A DNA stretch of 40,639 nt from Sorangium cellulosum (GTDB lineage: Bacteria > Myxococcota_A > Polyangia > Polyangiales > Polyangiaceae), in the NCBI GenBank assembly GCA_020720045.1, contig DYPH01000044.1, forward strand, positions 1 through 40,639. The letters run 5' to 3'. A program made the position numbers and the translations under genes. Positions 8,458 to 16,116 of the stretch are shown here, one piece after another; within the stretch, counting starts at the first letter, position 1; each line of letters begins with the position of its first letter. Below the pieces are notes generated by a model, which worked only from the letters and a program-made list of their open reading frames with translations, searched no databases and was not told the origin of the DNA.

Positions 8458-9060
8458 TCAGCGAGTTTCGAGCATGTGCAGGGCACGCCGGAGGTTCTCT
8501 CGGGCGCGCTCTTCCACGTTTGTTTGGAAGGTCTCCGTGAAGTAGATCGCCGGTCGCGCGAGCAGCGCTTCGAGGAACCGACCTCGCGCCTCGCGGAAGA
8601 GATCCTCGGGGACGTGGATGTATTCTTCACGGATATCACGTTCGTAGGCGAGGTAGCGCTCGGGGGCGGCGCCGAGGATGGCGAGGTCGCAATCGAGGGC
8701 GAATTGCCCGTCGCTCGTGAGGTCGCTCGCGCGGAGGCGACCGTGGGCCGCGGTGGCACGCACGATGGTGGCCGCCTCAGAAATAATTGAATTCTCAAGC
8801 TTTCCCGCTGCCATCCTCTCGAGGAGCTGGGCGCTCGCTTCTTCGTTGGAGAGCGGTCCCGCGGCCACTTCGTAGACGGCGTCGTGAAAAAGGAGTGCGA
8901 CGCGGACGACCGCCGGCGACGCGAGGAGGCGCTGCTCAGCGAGGCGATCGGCGGCGGCGAGGACCTCGTCGAGGTGGCGCTCGTCGTGGTAGCGGCGCCA
9001 CGGCTCCCGGTAGCGGGGGCGGATTTCGTCCACAAAGTGCTGCCAAAGCTCAGAATTCAT
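8458..9060 (-). CDS. HD-superfamily metal-dependent phosphohydrolase
   Basis: 200 residues from the ATG at 9060. The first third shows Tyr-His-Asp-Glu-Arg-His-Leu (the YHxxxH pattern), then Phe-His-Asp-Ala-Val-Tyr (the HD doublet), then Asn-Glu-Glu-Ala-Ser-Ala. This is the arrangement of a family of small predicted HD phosphohydrolases (COG4339-like). The rest is helical, with an Asp-Cys-Asp-Leu-Ala-Ile-Leu-Gly segment giving a further metal-ligand Asp. Substrate unknown. A longer frame exists upstream, but its extra residues are Arg/Gly-rich and overlap the preceding gene. The ATG at 9060 overlaps the stop of that gene as ATGA, a classic coupling arrangement. It converges on the mutase gene with six bases between stops. 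Confidence 0.87.
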   Translation of the reverse strand: MNSELWQHFVDEIRPRYREPWRRYHDERHLDEVLAAADRLAEQRLLASPAVVRVALLFHDAVYEVAAGPLSNEEASAQLLERMAAGKLENSIISEAATIVRATAAHGRLRASDLTSDGQFALDCDLAILGAAPERYLAYERDIREEYIHVPEDLFREARGRFLEALLARPAIYFTETFQTNVEERARENLRRALHMLETR

Positions 9061-9569
9061 CGGTATTCGCCTCCGTGACGCGCGTCGCGGAGCGCCACCA
9101 GGGCGGCAGCGAGCGCAGCTTTGAACGCCTCGTAGCGACGAAGCGCCGCCCGTCGCTGCAGAACCACGAAGACGACCCCGACGGCGAAGGCGATCCCAGC
9201 CCCACCGAGGGCGAGCCCCGTCCACCCCGCCCCGCGCGCACTCCCTGCGCCGGCGACCGCCGCCGCAGCAATCATGGCGACGAGCGCCCCCTCGGAGGCC
9301 CGTGGGAGGCCGACCGTCGCCCAGCGGAGCTCCAGGTGGAGCTGTGCGATATTGCCGTAAATTTCAAATCTTGCGCCCGTCTCGTCACGGAGAACAAACG
9401 CCTGTCCCCCTCCGTAGTTCGGCGAAGTGAGTGTATACCGCATTGTTCGTGCGACCGCGGCGACCGCATCAAACAGGGGCGGCGCGTCGTCGGGGGCGAG
9501 AGGGATCGCATCGACGTCGGAGCGGGTCGCCGGTGCGATCGGCACCGCCGCCGAGTCCTGCGGGCCCAT
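9057..9569 (-). CDS. two-helix membrane protein B, function unknown
   Basis: 170 residues from the ATG at 9569; one codon earlier is a TTG. Residues 1-90 form a soluble domain with beta-strand character and a Gly-Gly-Gly-Gln-Ala-Phe-Val-Leu hairpin. Two adjacent hydrophobic helices follow (an Ala-rich one, then one ending in Val-Val-Phe-Val-Val-Leu-Gln-Arg-Arg) and a charged C-terminal helix. Its start overlaps the stop of the upstream gene by one base (TGATG), and its stop overlaps the HD hydrolase start (ATGA). The layout matches that of the preceding protein, suggesting a duplicated or paired membrane family. I recognise no named family. Confidence 0.75.
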   Translation of the reverse strand: MGPQDSAAVPIAPATRSDVDAIPLAPDDAPPLFDAVAAVARTMRYTLTSPNYGGGQAFVLRDETGARFEIYGNIAQLHLELRWATVGLPRASEGALVAMIAAAAVAGAGSARGAGWTGLALGGAGIAFAVGVVFVVLQRRAALRRYEAFKAALAAALVALRDARHGGEYR

Positions 9570-10075
9570 CAAGAACCTTCCCCGCCGCGAAAGGCGCCGC
9601 CGCGGGCCGCTTGGTAGGGGGCCAGCGCCGCGAAATACCGCTCGGCGACGCGGGCGAGGAGCGCCTCATGGCGCTTCCGGGCGACGACCCGCGCCACCGG
9701 AATTCCGAGGAGGGGCGAAAAGGCAAGAGCGAGCGCAGGTACCGAAAAAAGCTGCAGATTCTCCGAGACTAGAAACGCTGCGAGCCCCAAACTGACGACG
9801 AAAACGACCGTCACATAGGCGCGCGGAAGGTCCCGTTCGAGGACGAGCGTCGTGACGTTCTCATGATGGCGCACGTGCATCGTCCGCGAACCGAGCACGC
9901 GACGGCGCTCAATGGAGAAGCCGGCGCGCGCGCTCCCCGCACCCGGGAAACCGCTCGCGGCGAGCGCCTCCGCGAGCGCAAAATCGCGCGCCTCTTCGGG
10001 GGCCGGGAGCGTTTCGAGGGTGGTCGTCACGTGCACCCACCTGGTGGTGCCGGTTGCGAGATCGGTGGAGGCCAC
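9569..10075 (-). CDS. two-helix membrane protein A, function unknown
   Basis: 168 residues from a GTG at 10075. The N-terminal ~85 residues are a soluble domain ending in a His-Val-Arg-His-His-Glu-Asn segment. Two hydrophobic helices follow (starting at Tyr-Val-Thr-Val-Val-Phe and at Leu-Phe-Ser-Val-Pro-Ala), then a basic C-terminal helix rich in Ala and Arg. The architecture equals that of the next gene, although side-by-side identity looks low. It begins about 65 bases after the hemG stop on the same strand and is coupled to the next gene by TGATG, so the four genes may form one transcript. GTG is the first start in the frame, and a later GTG is possible. Confidence 0.72.
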   Translation of the reverse strand: MASTDLATGTTRWVHVTTTLETLPAPEEARDFALAEALAASGFPGAGSARAGFSIERRRVLGSRTMHVRHHENVTTLVLERDLPRAYVTVVFVVSLGLAAFLVSENLQLFSVPALALAFSPLLGIPVARVVARKRHEALLARVAERYFAALAPYQAARGGAFRGGEGS

Positions 10076-10110
10076 GCGCCGACGATAGCTGCATTTTCAG
10101 AAGAAAACTT

Positions 10111-10154
10111 GCAGCGTCAGCCGGCGAGGATCGCAGCGTCAGCCGGCGAGGATC
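10111..10154. repeat. 22-base perfect tandem duplication at the hemG 3' end
   Basis: Positions 10111-10132 and 10133-10154 are identical 22-base units placed head to tail (each begins gcagcgtcagccgg). The hemG stop (TGA, complement of 10139-10141) lies in the unit nearest the gene, so the second unit repeats the last codons and the stop downstream without altering the protein. Confidence 0.9.
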
Positions 10155-11575
10155 TGGGCGGCGACGGTGTTCGCTTGGCGGACGCAATCGGGGATGCCAG
10201 CACCGTCGTAGCCGTTCCCGGCGACGTGAAGCCCCGGGTGCTTTCCGAGGGCGCTCCGAAGTGCCTTCACGCGCTCAAGGTGGCCCGGGCGCGGGTTTGG
10301 GCTGGCGTCTTTGAAGCGGTAGACGCGTGAGAAGATCGGCTCGCCGGAAATCCCAAGAAGCGTGCGGAGTTCCGCGAGACCGGTGCTCGCGAGTACGTCG
10401 TCGCTCTCATCGACGAGGGCGCCGTTGCCCTTGCCGCCGAGGAACGCGCGCATCAGCACCGTCCCTTCCGGGGCGCGTCCGGCCCACTTGCTGGAAACCC
10501 AAGTCCCCGCAAGAATGCCGCGACCTTCCCGTTTGGGAATGATGAACCCGGTCCCTTGGAGGGAGTGAGCTACTGCGCTCCGAGGGAAGGCAAAAAAGGC
10601 GGTCGCCGCGCTCCCAAATTGGAACTGTTCCCAGGGGAGCGTCGCATCGATCGCGTCAAGAAGCGGCTTTGAAGACCAAGACGGACCGGTGAAGACGACG
10701 TGGTCGGCCGGGAAGCTCTCGCCGGCGTCGGTGGAGACGGTCCAGCGCGGTTTGTTCTGTGAATCCGAGTCAGTAGAACGGGCTACCGCGACAGCGCGCG
10801 CCCCCCTCCGGACGGCGGTTTTCGTGAGGGAGGCGGCGAGTGTATCGACGAGCTGACGGATGCCACCGCGGAGGGAGTGGAAGGCGCTCGGCTTTTTTCC
10901 CGCGAGCATCTTTCGGCGCTTCATCGCGGCACGTACGAGTGAACTATTCTTCTCGTCGGCCAGAAACTGGGGGAATGCGGTCTTTAGGGAGATCTCGTAG
11001 GCGTCCCCGGCGAAGATTCCTCCGAGCAGCGGTGCGACGAGCGTCTCCGTCGGTTCAATGCCGATTCTTCGCTCCAAGAACTCGCCGACGCTCACGTCGT
11101 CGCCCCACTTCCCCTTCGGAACGAGGGGCTCAAGGAGCATCCGCGCCTTCGCCTTCCAAGAGAAGAGATCGGTCGTCAGGAGCGAGCGGACCCTCGTCGG
11201 GATCCCGAGCGCAAGCCCCTCCGGCATCGGGCGGAGCTCCCCCTGGTGGACGAGGAACACACCGCGGTTCGCCTCGGTCGTTTCGATCAGAGCGTCGCCG
11301 AGGCCGAGTTCTCGGCAGAGGGCGGTCGCCTCCGGCTTCGCGATGACCCAGGAGTCAGGGCCATGGTCGACGATGAAGCCTCCGAATTTACTTGGGATTA
11401 CTTCCCCGCGGAGATTCCCACCCAGCACGTCGGACGCTTCCAGGAGAGTCACCTCGACCGCTTTGGCCGTCGACTCTTGGAGCTTGCGGGCGAGGGCGAG
11501 GCCGGTGATCCCACCGCCGATAATGACGACGCGCGTGGGCGCGGCGGTAAAAGAAGACGCGATTTCAGCGCTCAT
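10139..11575 (-). CDS. hemG: protoporphyrinogen oxidase (oxygen-dependent, HemG/HemY type)
   Basis: 478 residues, the normal length for the FAD-containing oxidase that converts protoporphyrinogen IX to protoporphyrin IX (or the coproporphyrinogen equivalent) by six-electron oxidation with O2. A Rossmann FAD-binding motif Gly-Gly-Gly-Ile-Thr-Gly-Leu sits near residues 20-27 after a short Ser/Ala leader. Family blocks follow: Leu-Glu-Ala-Ser-Asp-Val-Leu-Gly-Gly, Asp-His-Gly-Pro-Asp-Ser-Trp, Pro-Leu-Leu-Gly-Gly-Ile-Phe-Ala-Gly-Asp, Leu-Arg-Gly-Gly-Ile-Arg-Gln-Leu, and the C-terminal FAD block Leu-His-Val-Ala-Gly-Asn-Gly-Tyr-Asp-Gly-Ala-Gly-Ile-Pro-Asp. Enzymes of this type are membrane-associated. 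It is the third haem gene in the window but is separated from hemE-hemH by a NADAR gene and an oppositely oriented lipoprotein gene. A 169-base divergent intergenic region on its 5' side must hold its promoter. Confidence 0.95.
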   Translation of the reverse strand: MSAEIASSFTAAPTRVVIIGGGITGLALARKLQESTAKAVEVTLLEASDVLGGNLRGEVIPSKFGGFIVDHGPDSWVIAKPEATALCRELGLGDALIETTEANRGVFLVHQGELRPMPEGLALGIPTRVRSLLTTDLFSWKAKARMLLEPLVPKGKWGDDVSVGEFLERRIGIEPTETLVAPLLGGIFAGDAYEISLKTAFPQFLADEKNSSLVRAAMKRRKMLAGKKPSAFHSLRGGIRQLVDTLAASLTKTAVRRGARAVAVARSTDSDSQNKPRWTVSTDAGESFPADHVVFTGPSWSSKPLLDAIDATLPWEQFQFGSAATAFFAFPRSAVAHSLQGTGFIIPKREGRGILAGTWVSSKWAGRAPEGTVLMRAFLGGKGNGALVDESDDVLASTGLAELRTLLGISGEPIFSRVYRFKDASPNPRPGHLERVKALRSALGKHPGLHVAGNGYDGAGIPDCVRQANTVAAQILAG

Positions 11576-11743
11576 GATTGCCGTCTGTAGTCACGTTCCA
11601 GGCGAGTTCCCAGTCGGAAATTCCAAGAAAATGCGTGCGCGTATGCTGCGCGGGAAGCGCATTTTTCGCAGCGGCGTTCTCGTGGCAATTCGCGGCCGGC
11701 TATCGGGAATTGTCCTCGTCCTGCGTTCGCGATACTGCAAGCC

Positions 11744-13018
11744 ATGACCTTCCGCCCCCTCCGTCCCCTCGCGCCCGCCGTGGCGCTGCTCCTCCTTTCC
11801 AGCGCCTGCGACAAGAAGGACGCGCCGACCGCCACGAGCGCCTCCTCGACCGCTGCCGCAGCGACCGCGAGCGCCGCAAAGAGCGCCCCGCCGGCGTCCG
11901 CGTCGGCAGCTCCGTCGGCGAAAAAGCCGGGGGATGGGAAGGCGACGGCGACGGCCGAAGGGAAAGTGACCGTCGAAAAACGTGCAGGGTACAATAAAAT
12001 GCTGGCCGAAGGGCGCAAGCTCGCCGGCGAGAAGAAGTGGGTCGAAGCGACGAAGGCCTTTGAAGCGGCCCTCACCGCAAATCCCGGCGATCCGCGGGCC
12101 CTCGCCGAACTTGGCTACGCCGCCTACCACGCCAACGACCTGAGCAAAGCGACCGCGACGAACGCAAAGGCCCTTGAAGCGGCGACGGATCCGCAATTGA
12201 AGGCGCAAGTTCTCTTCAATGAGGGCATGGTTGCCGAGAAGCAGAACAACAAAGAACTCGCTAAGAAGAGCTACGAAGCGTCGCTCAAGCTGCGACCAAA
12301 TACGACCGTCGAAAAGCGGCTCACCGATCTCGGCGGCGCGCTCGTCCGTACGTGCGACAAGAGCTATCCGACGATCGATGCACTCTGCACCTGTCTCAAG
12401 ACGAACGAGAAGGACTCGATCATGAGCATCGGCGCCAGTTCGTTCGCCTGCACGGAGAAACCGCAGACGGTTCCGGGCCTTACCGTTCTCCGTTGGGGCG
12501 GCGGCGGCGACGCCGACGAGTCCGGCGAGCACCCCTGGCTCCTGCTCGCCAAGGCGGCCGACGGTTGGCGGAACGTCGCCGAACTCGGCTCGGACTACTC
12601 GCCGGGCGCCTTTGGTGTAAACAACGAGGCGAGCGTCGACAGCGTGACGTCGAGGACGATCGACGGGCATACTGTCGCGGAGATCACCTGGTCCCAGCAC
12701 GATTACGACGCGAATATGGCCGGTCTCGAAGCAGAGACCTACGACACGAAGAACGTCACGATTTGCGTCCTCGGGCCGGTGCCGAAGTGCCCGGTCACGA
12801 TCCCCGTCGAAGAGACGTCGGCGATCATCTATCCGCTGGAGCCGGAAGACGACGAAGCGAAGAAAGAAATCGCTGAGCTGAAGAAGGAAAATCCGGAAAA
12901 GTCGGAAACAAAAACGGCAACGTACGCGATTGACGGCACCGGCCTTGTGACCGTCAAGGAGACGAAAGGGAGCCGCCCGTTCCTCGCGCCGCTGGTGAAG
13001 GGCGTCAAGCTTTGGTGA
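11744..13018 (+). CDS. TPR-containing lipoprotein
   Basis: 424 residues. The signal peptide ends in Leu-Ser-Ser-Ala-Cys with Asp at +2, followed by a ~60-residue Ser/Ala/Thr/Pro linker. Residues from about 80 to 190 form roughly three tetratricopeptide-type helix pairs (Ala-Thr-Lys-Ala-Phe-Glu-Ala-Ala-Leu, Ala-Leu-Ala-Glu-Leu-Gly-Tyr-Ala-Ala-Tyr, Ala-Lys-Lys-Ser-Tyr-Glu-Ala-Ser-Leu-Lys-Leu-Arg-Pro). The C-terminal half is a different, mostly beta domain with several Cys and an acidic segment near residue 365; I do not recognise it. It should act as an envelope-anchored protein-interaction factor. The 3' end overlaps the convergent NADAR gene by 14 bases. Confidence 0.85.
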   Translation: MTFRPLRPLAPAVALLLLSSACDKKDAPTATSASSTAAAATASAAKSAPPASASAAPSAKKPGDGKATATAEGKVTVEKRAGYNKMLAEGRKLAGEKKWVEATKAFEAALTANPGDPRALAELGYAAYHANDLSKATATNAKALEAATDPQLKAQVLFNEGMVAEKQNNKELAKKSYEASLKLRPNTTVEKRLTDLGGALVRTCDKSYPTIDALCTCLKTNEKDSIMSIGASSFACTEKPQTVPGLTVLRWGGGGDADESGEHPWLLLAKAADGWRNVAELGSDYSPGAFGVNNEASVDSVTSRTIDGHTVAEITWSQHDYDANMAGLEAETYDTKNVTICVLGPVPKCPVTIPVEETSAIIYPLEPEDDEAKKEIAELKKENPEKSETKTATYAIDGTGLVTVKETKGSRPFLAPLVKGVKLW

Positions 13019-13514
13019 CCGGAAGCTGGGATTGAAGCTCGGCGCGGACGCGAACAAGCGCCTCGCCGAGCCAGTTCTTTCCCCGCCAGGAACTCCGGTC
13101 GAGGGCCACCTCGGAAGGGGCTCGCCCGATCCCCCAGCGGCGATCAAAGGGGCTCGCTTCAGCGATCTCTCGCGCTCCGGTCGCCAGGAGCAGGGCACGC
13201 AACTCGTTGTTTTGCTTGTATTTTTCGAGGTTTCCGCGAAAGACAACCTCGCGGGCGACCTCCTGCCAGCGGGCGTCGTCGAAGGGGACCACGGCGCGGC
13301 CGAGCGCCTTCTGCGCCTTCGGCGTGGTCGCAACGAGGATCTGGGCGAGCCGAAGGTCGTCCCCAAAAAGGCGCGCCTTCTCCGCTATCATGTACCGCTC
13401 GACGCAGCCGTACGTGATCCCGTCGACGGAGAACGGGCAGGGGAACCAGTTCGACGGCCAGCCGTGCCCGAATAGAAAAACCGCCTTATTTTCGAGGATT
13501 TGTGCCGCGCTCAT
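13005..13514 (-). CDS. NADAR-family N-glycosidase (YbiA-like)
   Basis: 169 residues, close to the family's usual size. The NADAR signature is clear: Phe-Gly-His-Gly-Trp-Pro-Ser-Asn-Trp-Phe-Pro-Cys-Pro-Phe, then Gly-Cys-Val-Glu-Arg-Tyr-Met-Ile-Ala-Glu-Lys-Ala, Gln-Lys-Ala-Leu-Gly-Arg, Trp-Gln-Glu-Val-Ala, Lys-Tyr-Lys-Gln-Asn-Asn-Glu-Leu, and Glu-Ala-Ser-Pro-Phe-Asp-Arg-Arg-Trp-Gly-Ile-Gly. Members hydrolyse N-glycosidic bonds: E. coli YbiA acts on reactive riboflavin-pathway intermediates, and others remove ADP-ribose from guanine in DNA opposite DarT-type toxins. No DarT or riboflavin gene is visible here, so the substrate is open. It starts at ATG 13514, downstream of hemH on the same strand but after a terminator, and overlaps the convergent lipoprotein gene by 14 bases. 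Confidence 0.93.
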   Translation of the reverse strand: MSAAQILENKAVFLFGHGWPSNWFPCPFSVDGITYGCVERYMIAEKARLFGDDLRLAQILVATTPKAQKALGRAVVPFDDARWQEVAREVVFRGNLEKYKQNNELRALLLATGAREIAEASPFDRRWGIGRAPSEVALDRSSWRGKNWLGEALVRVRAELQSQLPVTKA

Positions 13515-13548
13515 AAAAAAGTACTTACCACTTTTTCATGCCAAGGCA

Positions 13549-13579
13549 AAAAGAAAGAGCCCCGTGGACTCTTTCTTTT
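13549..13579 (-). terminator. terminator between hemH and the NADAR gene
   Basis: An 11-base inverted repeat (13549-13559 with 13569-13579, arm aaaagaaagag) encloses a 9-base loop. Read on the minus strand, the 3' arm ends in a run of five T. It lies just after the hemH stop and before the NADAR start, so it should end the hemE-hemH transcript. Confidence 0.75.
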
Positions 13580-13587
13580 CGGCGCGC

Positions 13588-14508
13588 CTAGAGGAGCTTG
13601 CGGACTTCCTCTTCGAGGGCGTCGACGAAGTCATCGTCGGCGTTCAAGGAGGCGGTCCGCGCGAAGCGGAGGCCAAGCCCCTCGGCTTGGTGCTTCGCTT
13701 CGTGGTCGAGGTCAAAAAGCACCTCAACGTGGTCGGCGAGGAAGCCGATGGAGGCGATGAGGACGCCCGTCTTTCCGGCGTCGCGGGCCGCCGTCATGCC
13801 CTCAAGGAGCGTCGGACCGAGCCATACCATCGGGCGTCCGCCGGGGCCGGTCGACATCCCCTGGGATTGGAAGCAGATCGCGGCGTCGACGTCGGGGTAG
13901 GTGGCACCGACCTCTTCAAGGACCAGCGCGCAGGCGGCGCGGAACTCGGTCTCGTAGGCGTCCCCTTGATCAATCAGGAATTTTGGCAAGGAGTGGGCCG
14001 ACAGAATCAGCCGCGTTCCGGCGCGCTCATCGTCAGACAGCGGTTTGAGCGCGTCGACGATGCGACGCGCAAACGCCCGATTGAGCGTGCGATTCTGCCC
14101 CCAATCGGAAGCCCCCGTGACCTTCGCCGAAAGGCCTAGATCAGAAACCGCCTTCGTCACGTGGTCGACGTAAATCGACGCCGAATGCTGGGCCAGCGGA
14201 AGAACAACAATGTTTGAGATCTCACCGACGCTCTTCTGGAGGTCGGCGAGAACGTCGTTCGGGTAGGGCTTCCACAGGCGCCCGGCGATGCGCACCGGAA
14301 GCCCAAGTCGTGCTTCCAACTTGGCCGCCGCCGCCCGAGAGAGATCATTGAGCGGCGACCGCCCTCCGATCGCCTGGTAGCGGCTCGTGACTTCGTGGAG
14401 AAGCTCGGCGCTTGGCGGCTGCCCGCGACGAATATTTGCTAGGAATCCCGGGAGTTCGTCGAGGGACTCAACGGTGCCGTGGGCGGGGAGGAGAACGACG
14501 GTAGCCAT
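13588..14508 (-). CDS. hemH: ferrochelatase
   Basis: 306 residues, similar to the compact bacterial ferrochelatases. The enzyme inserts Fe2+ into protoporphyrin IX (or coproporphyrin III in the coproporphyrin branch). Expected landmarks are present: Leu-Pro-Ala-His-Gly at the N-terminus, Pro-Leu-Ala-Gln-His-Ser-Ala near residue 104, the metal-site Ser-Ala-His-Ser-Leu-Pro with His172, Phe-Gln-Ser-Gln-Gly near 213, and Gly-Phe-Leu-Ala-Asp-His-Val-Glu-Val-Leu-Phe-Asp-Leu-Asp with Glu262 as the second metal-site acid. It has no membrane helix or C-terminal Fe-S extension. The start is 30 bases after the hemE stop on the same strand, so the two are almost certainly co-transcribed. Which porphyrin it uses cannot be decided here; an adjacent chlorite-dismutase-like HemQ is absent and HemG is present. 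Confidence 0.95.
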   Translation of the reverse strand: MATVVLLPAHGTVESLDELPGFLANIRRGQPPSAELLHEVTSRYQAIGGRSPLNDLSRAAAAKLEARLGLPVRIAGRLWKPYPNDVLADLQKSVGEISNIVVLPLAQHSASIYVDHVTKAVSDLGLSAKVTGASDWGQNRTLNRAFARRIVDALKPLSDDERAGTRLILSAHSLPKFLIDQGDAYETEFRAACALVLEEVGATYPDVDAAICFQSQGMSTGPGGRPMVWLGPTLLEGMTAARDAGKTGVLIASIGFLADHVEVLFDLDHEAKHQAEGLGLRFARTASLNADDDFVDALEEEVRKLL

Positions 14509-14538
14509 AGGACCTCTTCCGATGCCGGCAGGCGACCT

Positions 14539-15561
14539 TCAGGAGCGCGCCGAATACGCTTTCACCGTCTCGACGACCGCGCGGACGGTGTCGACCGGCG
14601 TGCCGGGGAGGATCCCGTGGCCGAGGTTGAAGATGTGTCCCGGACGACCTGCAGCCTCGTCAAGCACCCGTTTTGCATGGGAAATTGCGATTTCCTTCGG
14701 CGCGAAGAGCACCGTCGGATCGAGGTTCCCTTGGACGCCGCGATCGTGGCCGATCTGCTCCCACCCCCAGGCGAGCGGAGTCCGCCAGTCGAGGCCGAGG
14801 ACCGTTCCGCCCGCTTCGCGCTGCTGCTTGAGGAGCAACGCGGTGCCGGTGCCGAAGTGGAGCACCGGCACGCCGGTCGCCTCAACGCTCTTCAAGATGT
14901 GTGAAACGTGGGGCGCTACGAATTCAACGTAGTCGCGCGGCGAAAGCTGGCCCACCCACGAATCGAAGAGCTGGACGGCATCGGCGCCCGCTTCAATCTG
15001 CGCATGGAGGTATTTGCGTACGACCTCGGCGAGCTTCGCCATGAGCGCGTGCCAGAGGTCCGGATCGCCGTACATGATGCGCTTCATTTGATCGTAATGG
15101 GCACTCTTCCCGCCTTCAATCAAGTAACTGGCGAGCGTGAAGGGGGCACCGGCGAAACCGATCAGCGGAACGTTGAGTTCCTTCTTCAAAAGGCGAATCG
15201 CTTCGAGAACGTACCCGAGTTCCTCCGGCTCAATCACGCGAAGCGCGTCGACTTGTGCACGGGTGCGGACCGGCGAATGGACGACGGGGCCCTCCCCTTT
15301 CTCAAAGGAAAACGGGGCTCCCATCGGCTCCAGCGGAAGGAGAATGTCGGCAAAAAGAATCGCCGCGTCCATCTGAAACGCGCGGATCGGCTGAAGGGTA
15401 ACTTCGCAGGCGAGCTCGGGCGTCTTGCAGAGCTCGATGAGCGTCCGCTTTTCGCGGAGGGCCCGGTATTCGGGCATGTATCGCCCCGCCTGGCGCATCA
15501 TCCAGACCGGAGTGCGTTCGGTCGTTTCGCGTCGGCAGGCCCGGAGGAAGAGGTCGTTCAT
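14539..15561 (-). CDS. hemE: uroporphyrinogen III decarboxylase
   Basis: 340 residues from the ATG at 15561, the standard HemE length. It removes the four acetate carboxyls of uroporphyrinogen III to give coproporphyrinogen III, in the cytoplasm and without cofactor. Signature motifs: Arg-Gln-Ala-Gly-Arg-Tyr-Met-Pro-Glu-Tyr-Arg (from Arg23), Phe-Ala-Asp-Ile-Leu with the catalytic Asp72, Gly-Phe-Ala-Gly-Ala-Pro-Phe-Thr-Leu-Ala-Ser-Tyr, Phe-Asp-Ser-Trp-Val-Gly, Gly-Asn-Leu-Asp-Pro and a final Phe-Asn-Leu-Gly-His-Gly-Ile. The frame continues upstream for 108 codons, but that part is antisense-like Arg/Pro/Leu sequence overlapping the lipoprotein gene, so the internal ATG is the right start. It leads into hemH 30 bases downstream. 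Confidence 0.96.
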   Translation of the reverse strand: MNDLFLRACRRETTERTPVWMMRQAGRYMPEYRALREKRTLIELCKTPELACEVTLQPIRAFQMDAAILFADILLPLEPMGAPFSFEKGEGPVVHSPVRTRAQVDALRVIEPEELGYVLEAIRLLKKELNVPLIGFAGAPFTLASYLIEGGKSAHYDQMKRIMYGDPDLWHALMAKLAEVVRKYLHAQIEAGADAVQLFDSWVGQLSPRDYVEFVAPHVSHILKSVEATGVPVLHFGTGTALLLKQQREAGGTVLGLDWRTPLAWGWEQIGHDRGVQGNLDPTVLFAPKEIAISHAKRVLDEAAGRPGHIFNLGHGILPGTPVDTVRAVVETVKAYSARS

Positions 15562-15644
15562 GCGACGGGCGGTCCTAGCACCATCGCGTCGGGGCGTCTT
15601 CGTGGCCGTTGCTGCCGGAACACGAATCGCGGCAGGCGTCTCAC

Positions 15645-16116
15645 TTAGTAGAATTTGCAGGAGCACGCCTGCGCGGGGACGAACCACCCATTTTGCTGGT
15701 TCGAGCGGACGCAGTCGCTGCACAGGTAGTGGCGGTCGCCACGGTCGACGTTGGGATCGCAGGCGGTCGCCTCTTGGGCGACGTCGCAATAGCTCGCTTT
15801 GCCGGTGTTGCAGCCGACCTCGGTGCCGTACCCCTGCCCGTTGGAGCCGTTGCCGTAGTAGAAGATGGTCGACGAACAGGCCCATTTGTAGCCGGGCACC
15901 GGCCCAGCGTCGACGGGGCCAGCGTCCTTCGGTCCGGCGTCGGGGCGCGCGACAACGCCGCCGCCATCAGCGGTCGGTGCTCCCGTGTCGGCGGTCGGTG
16001 CCGCGTCGCGAACGACGACGCCGCCGTCGCTTTCGACCACCCGTGAAGTCGCCCCCGCAGGCGGTAACGGCAAAGAGCCCAAGAGCACCGAGCGCCAAGA
16101 ACAACGAAGGTTTCAT
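15645..16116 (-). CDS. small Cys-rich lipoprotein, apparent frameshift
   Basis: The natural start is the ATG at 16116, which overlaps the stop of the upstream Fe-S gene by one base (TGATG). It encodes a clean signal peptide ending in Val-Thr-Ala-Cys. Just after the Cys a run of five C (16052-16056, G on the coding strand) throws the frame into an Arg-rich run. Removing one base joins the signal peptide to the other open frame (stop at 15645), giving a 156-residue lipoprotein. That second frame is a Thr/Asp/Gly/Ala/Pro linker and a Cys-rich domain of about 80 residues with six or more Cys (Trp-Ala-Cys, Val-Gly-Cys, Tyr-Cys, Ala-Cys, Leu-Cys-Ser-Asp-Cys, Ala-Cys-Ser-Cys). Either the base is a homopolymer error or the gene is inactivated. 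The function of the Cys-rich domain is unknown. Confidence 0.75.

Noticed and set aside
14539-15885. Extending hemE upstream to about 15885.
   Set aside because: The extra 108 residues are Arg/Leu/Pro-rich and overlap the lipoprotein gene; the internal ATG at 15561 begins the conserved HemE sequence.
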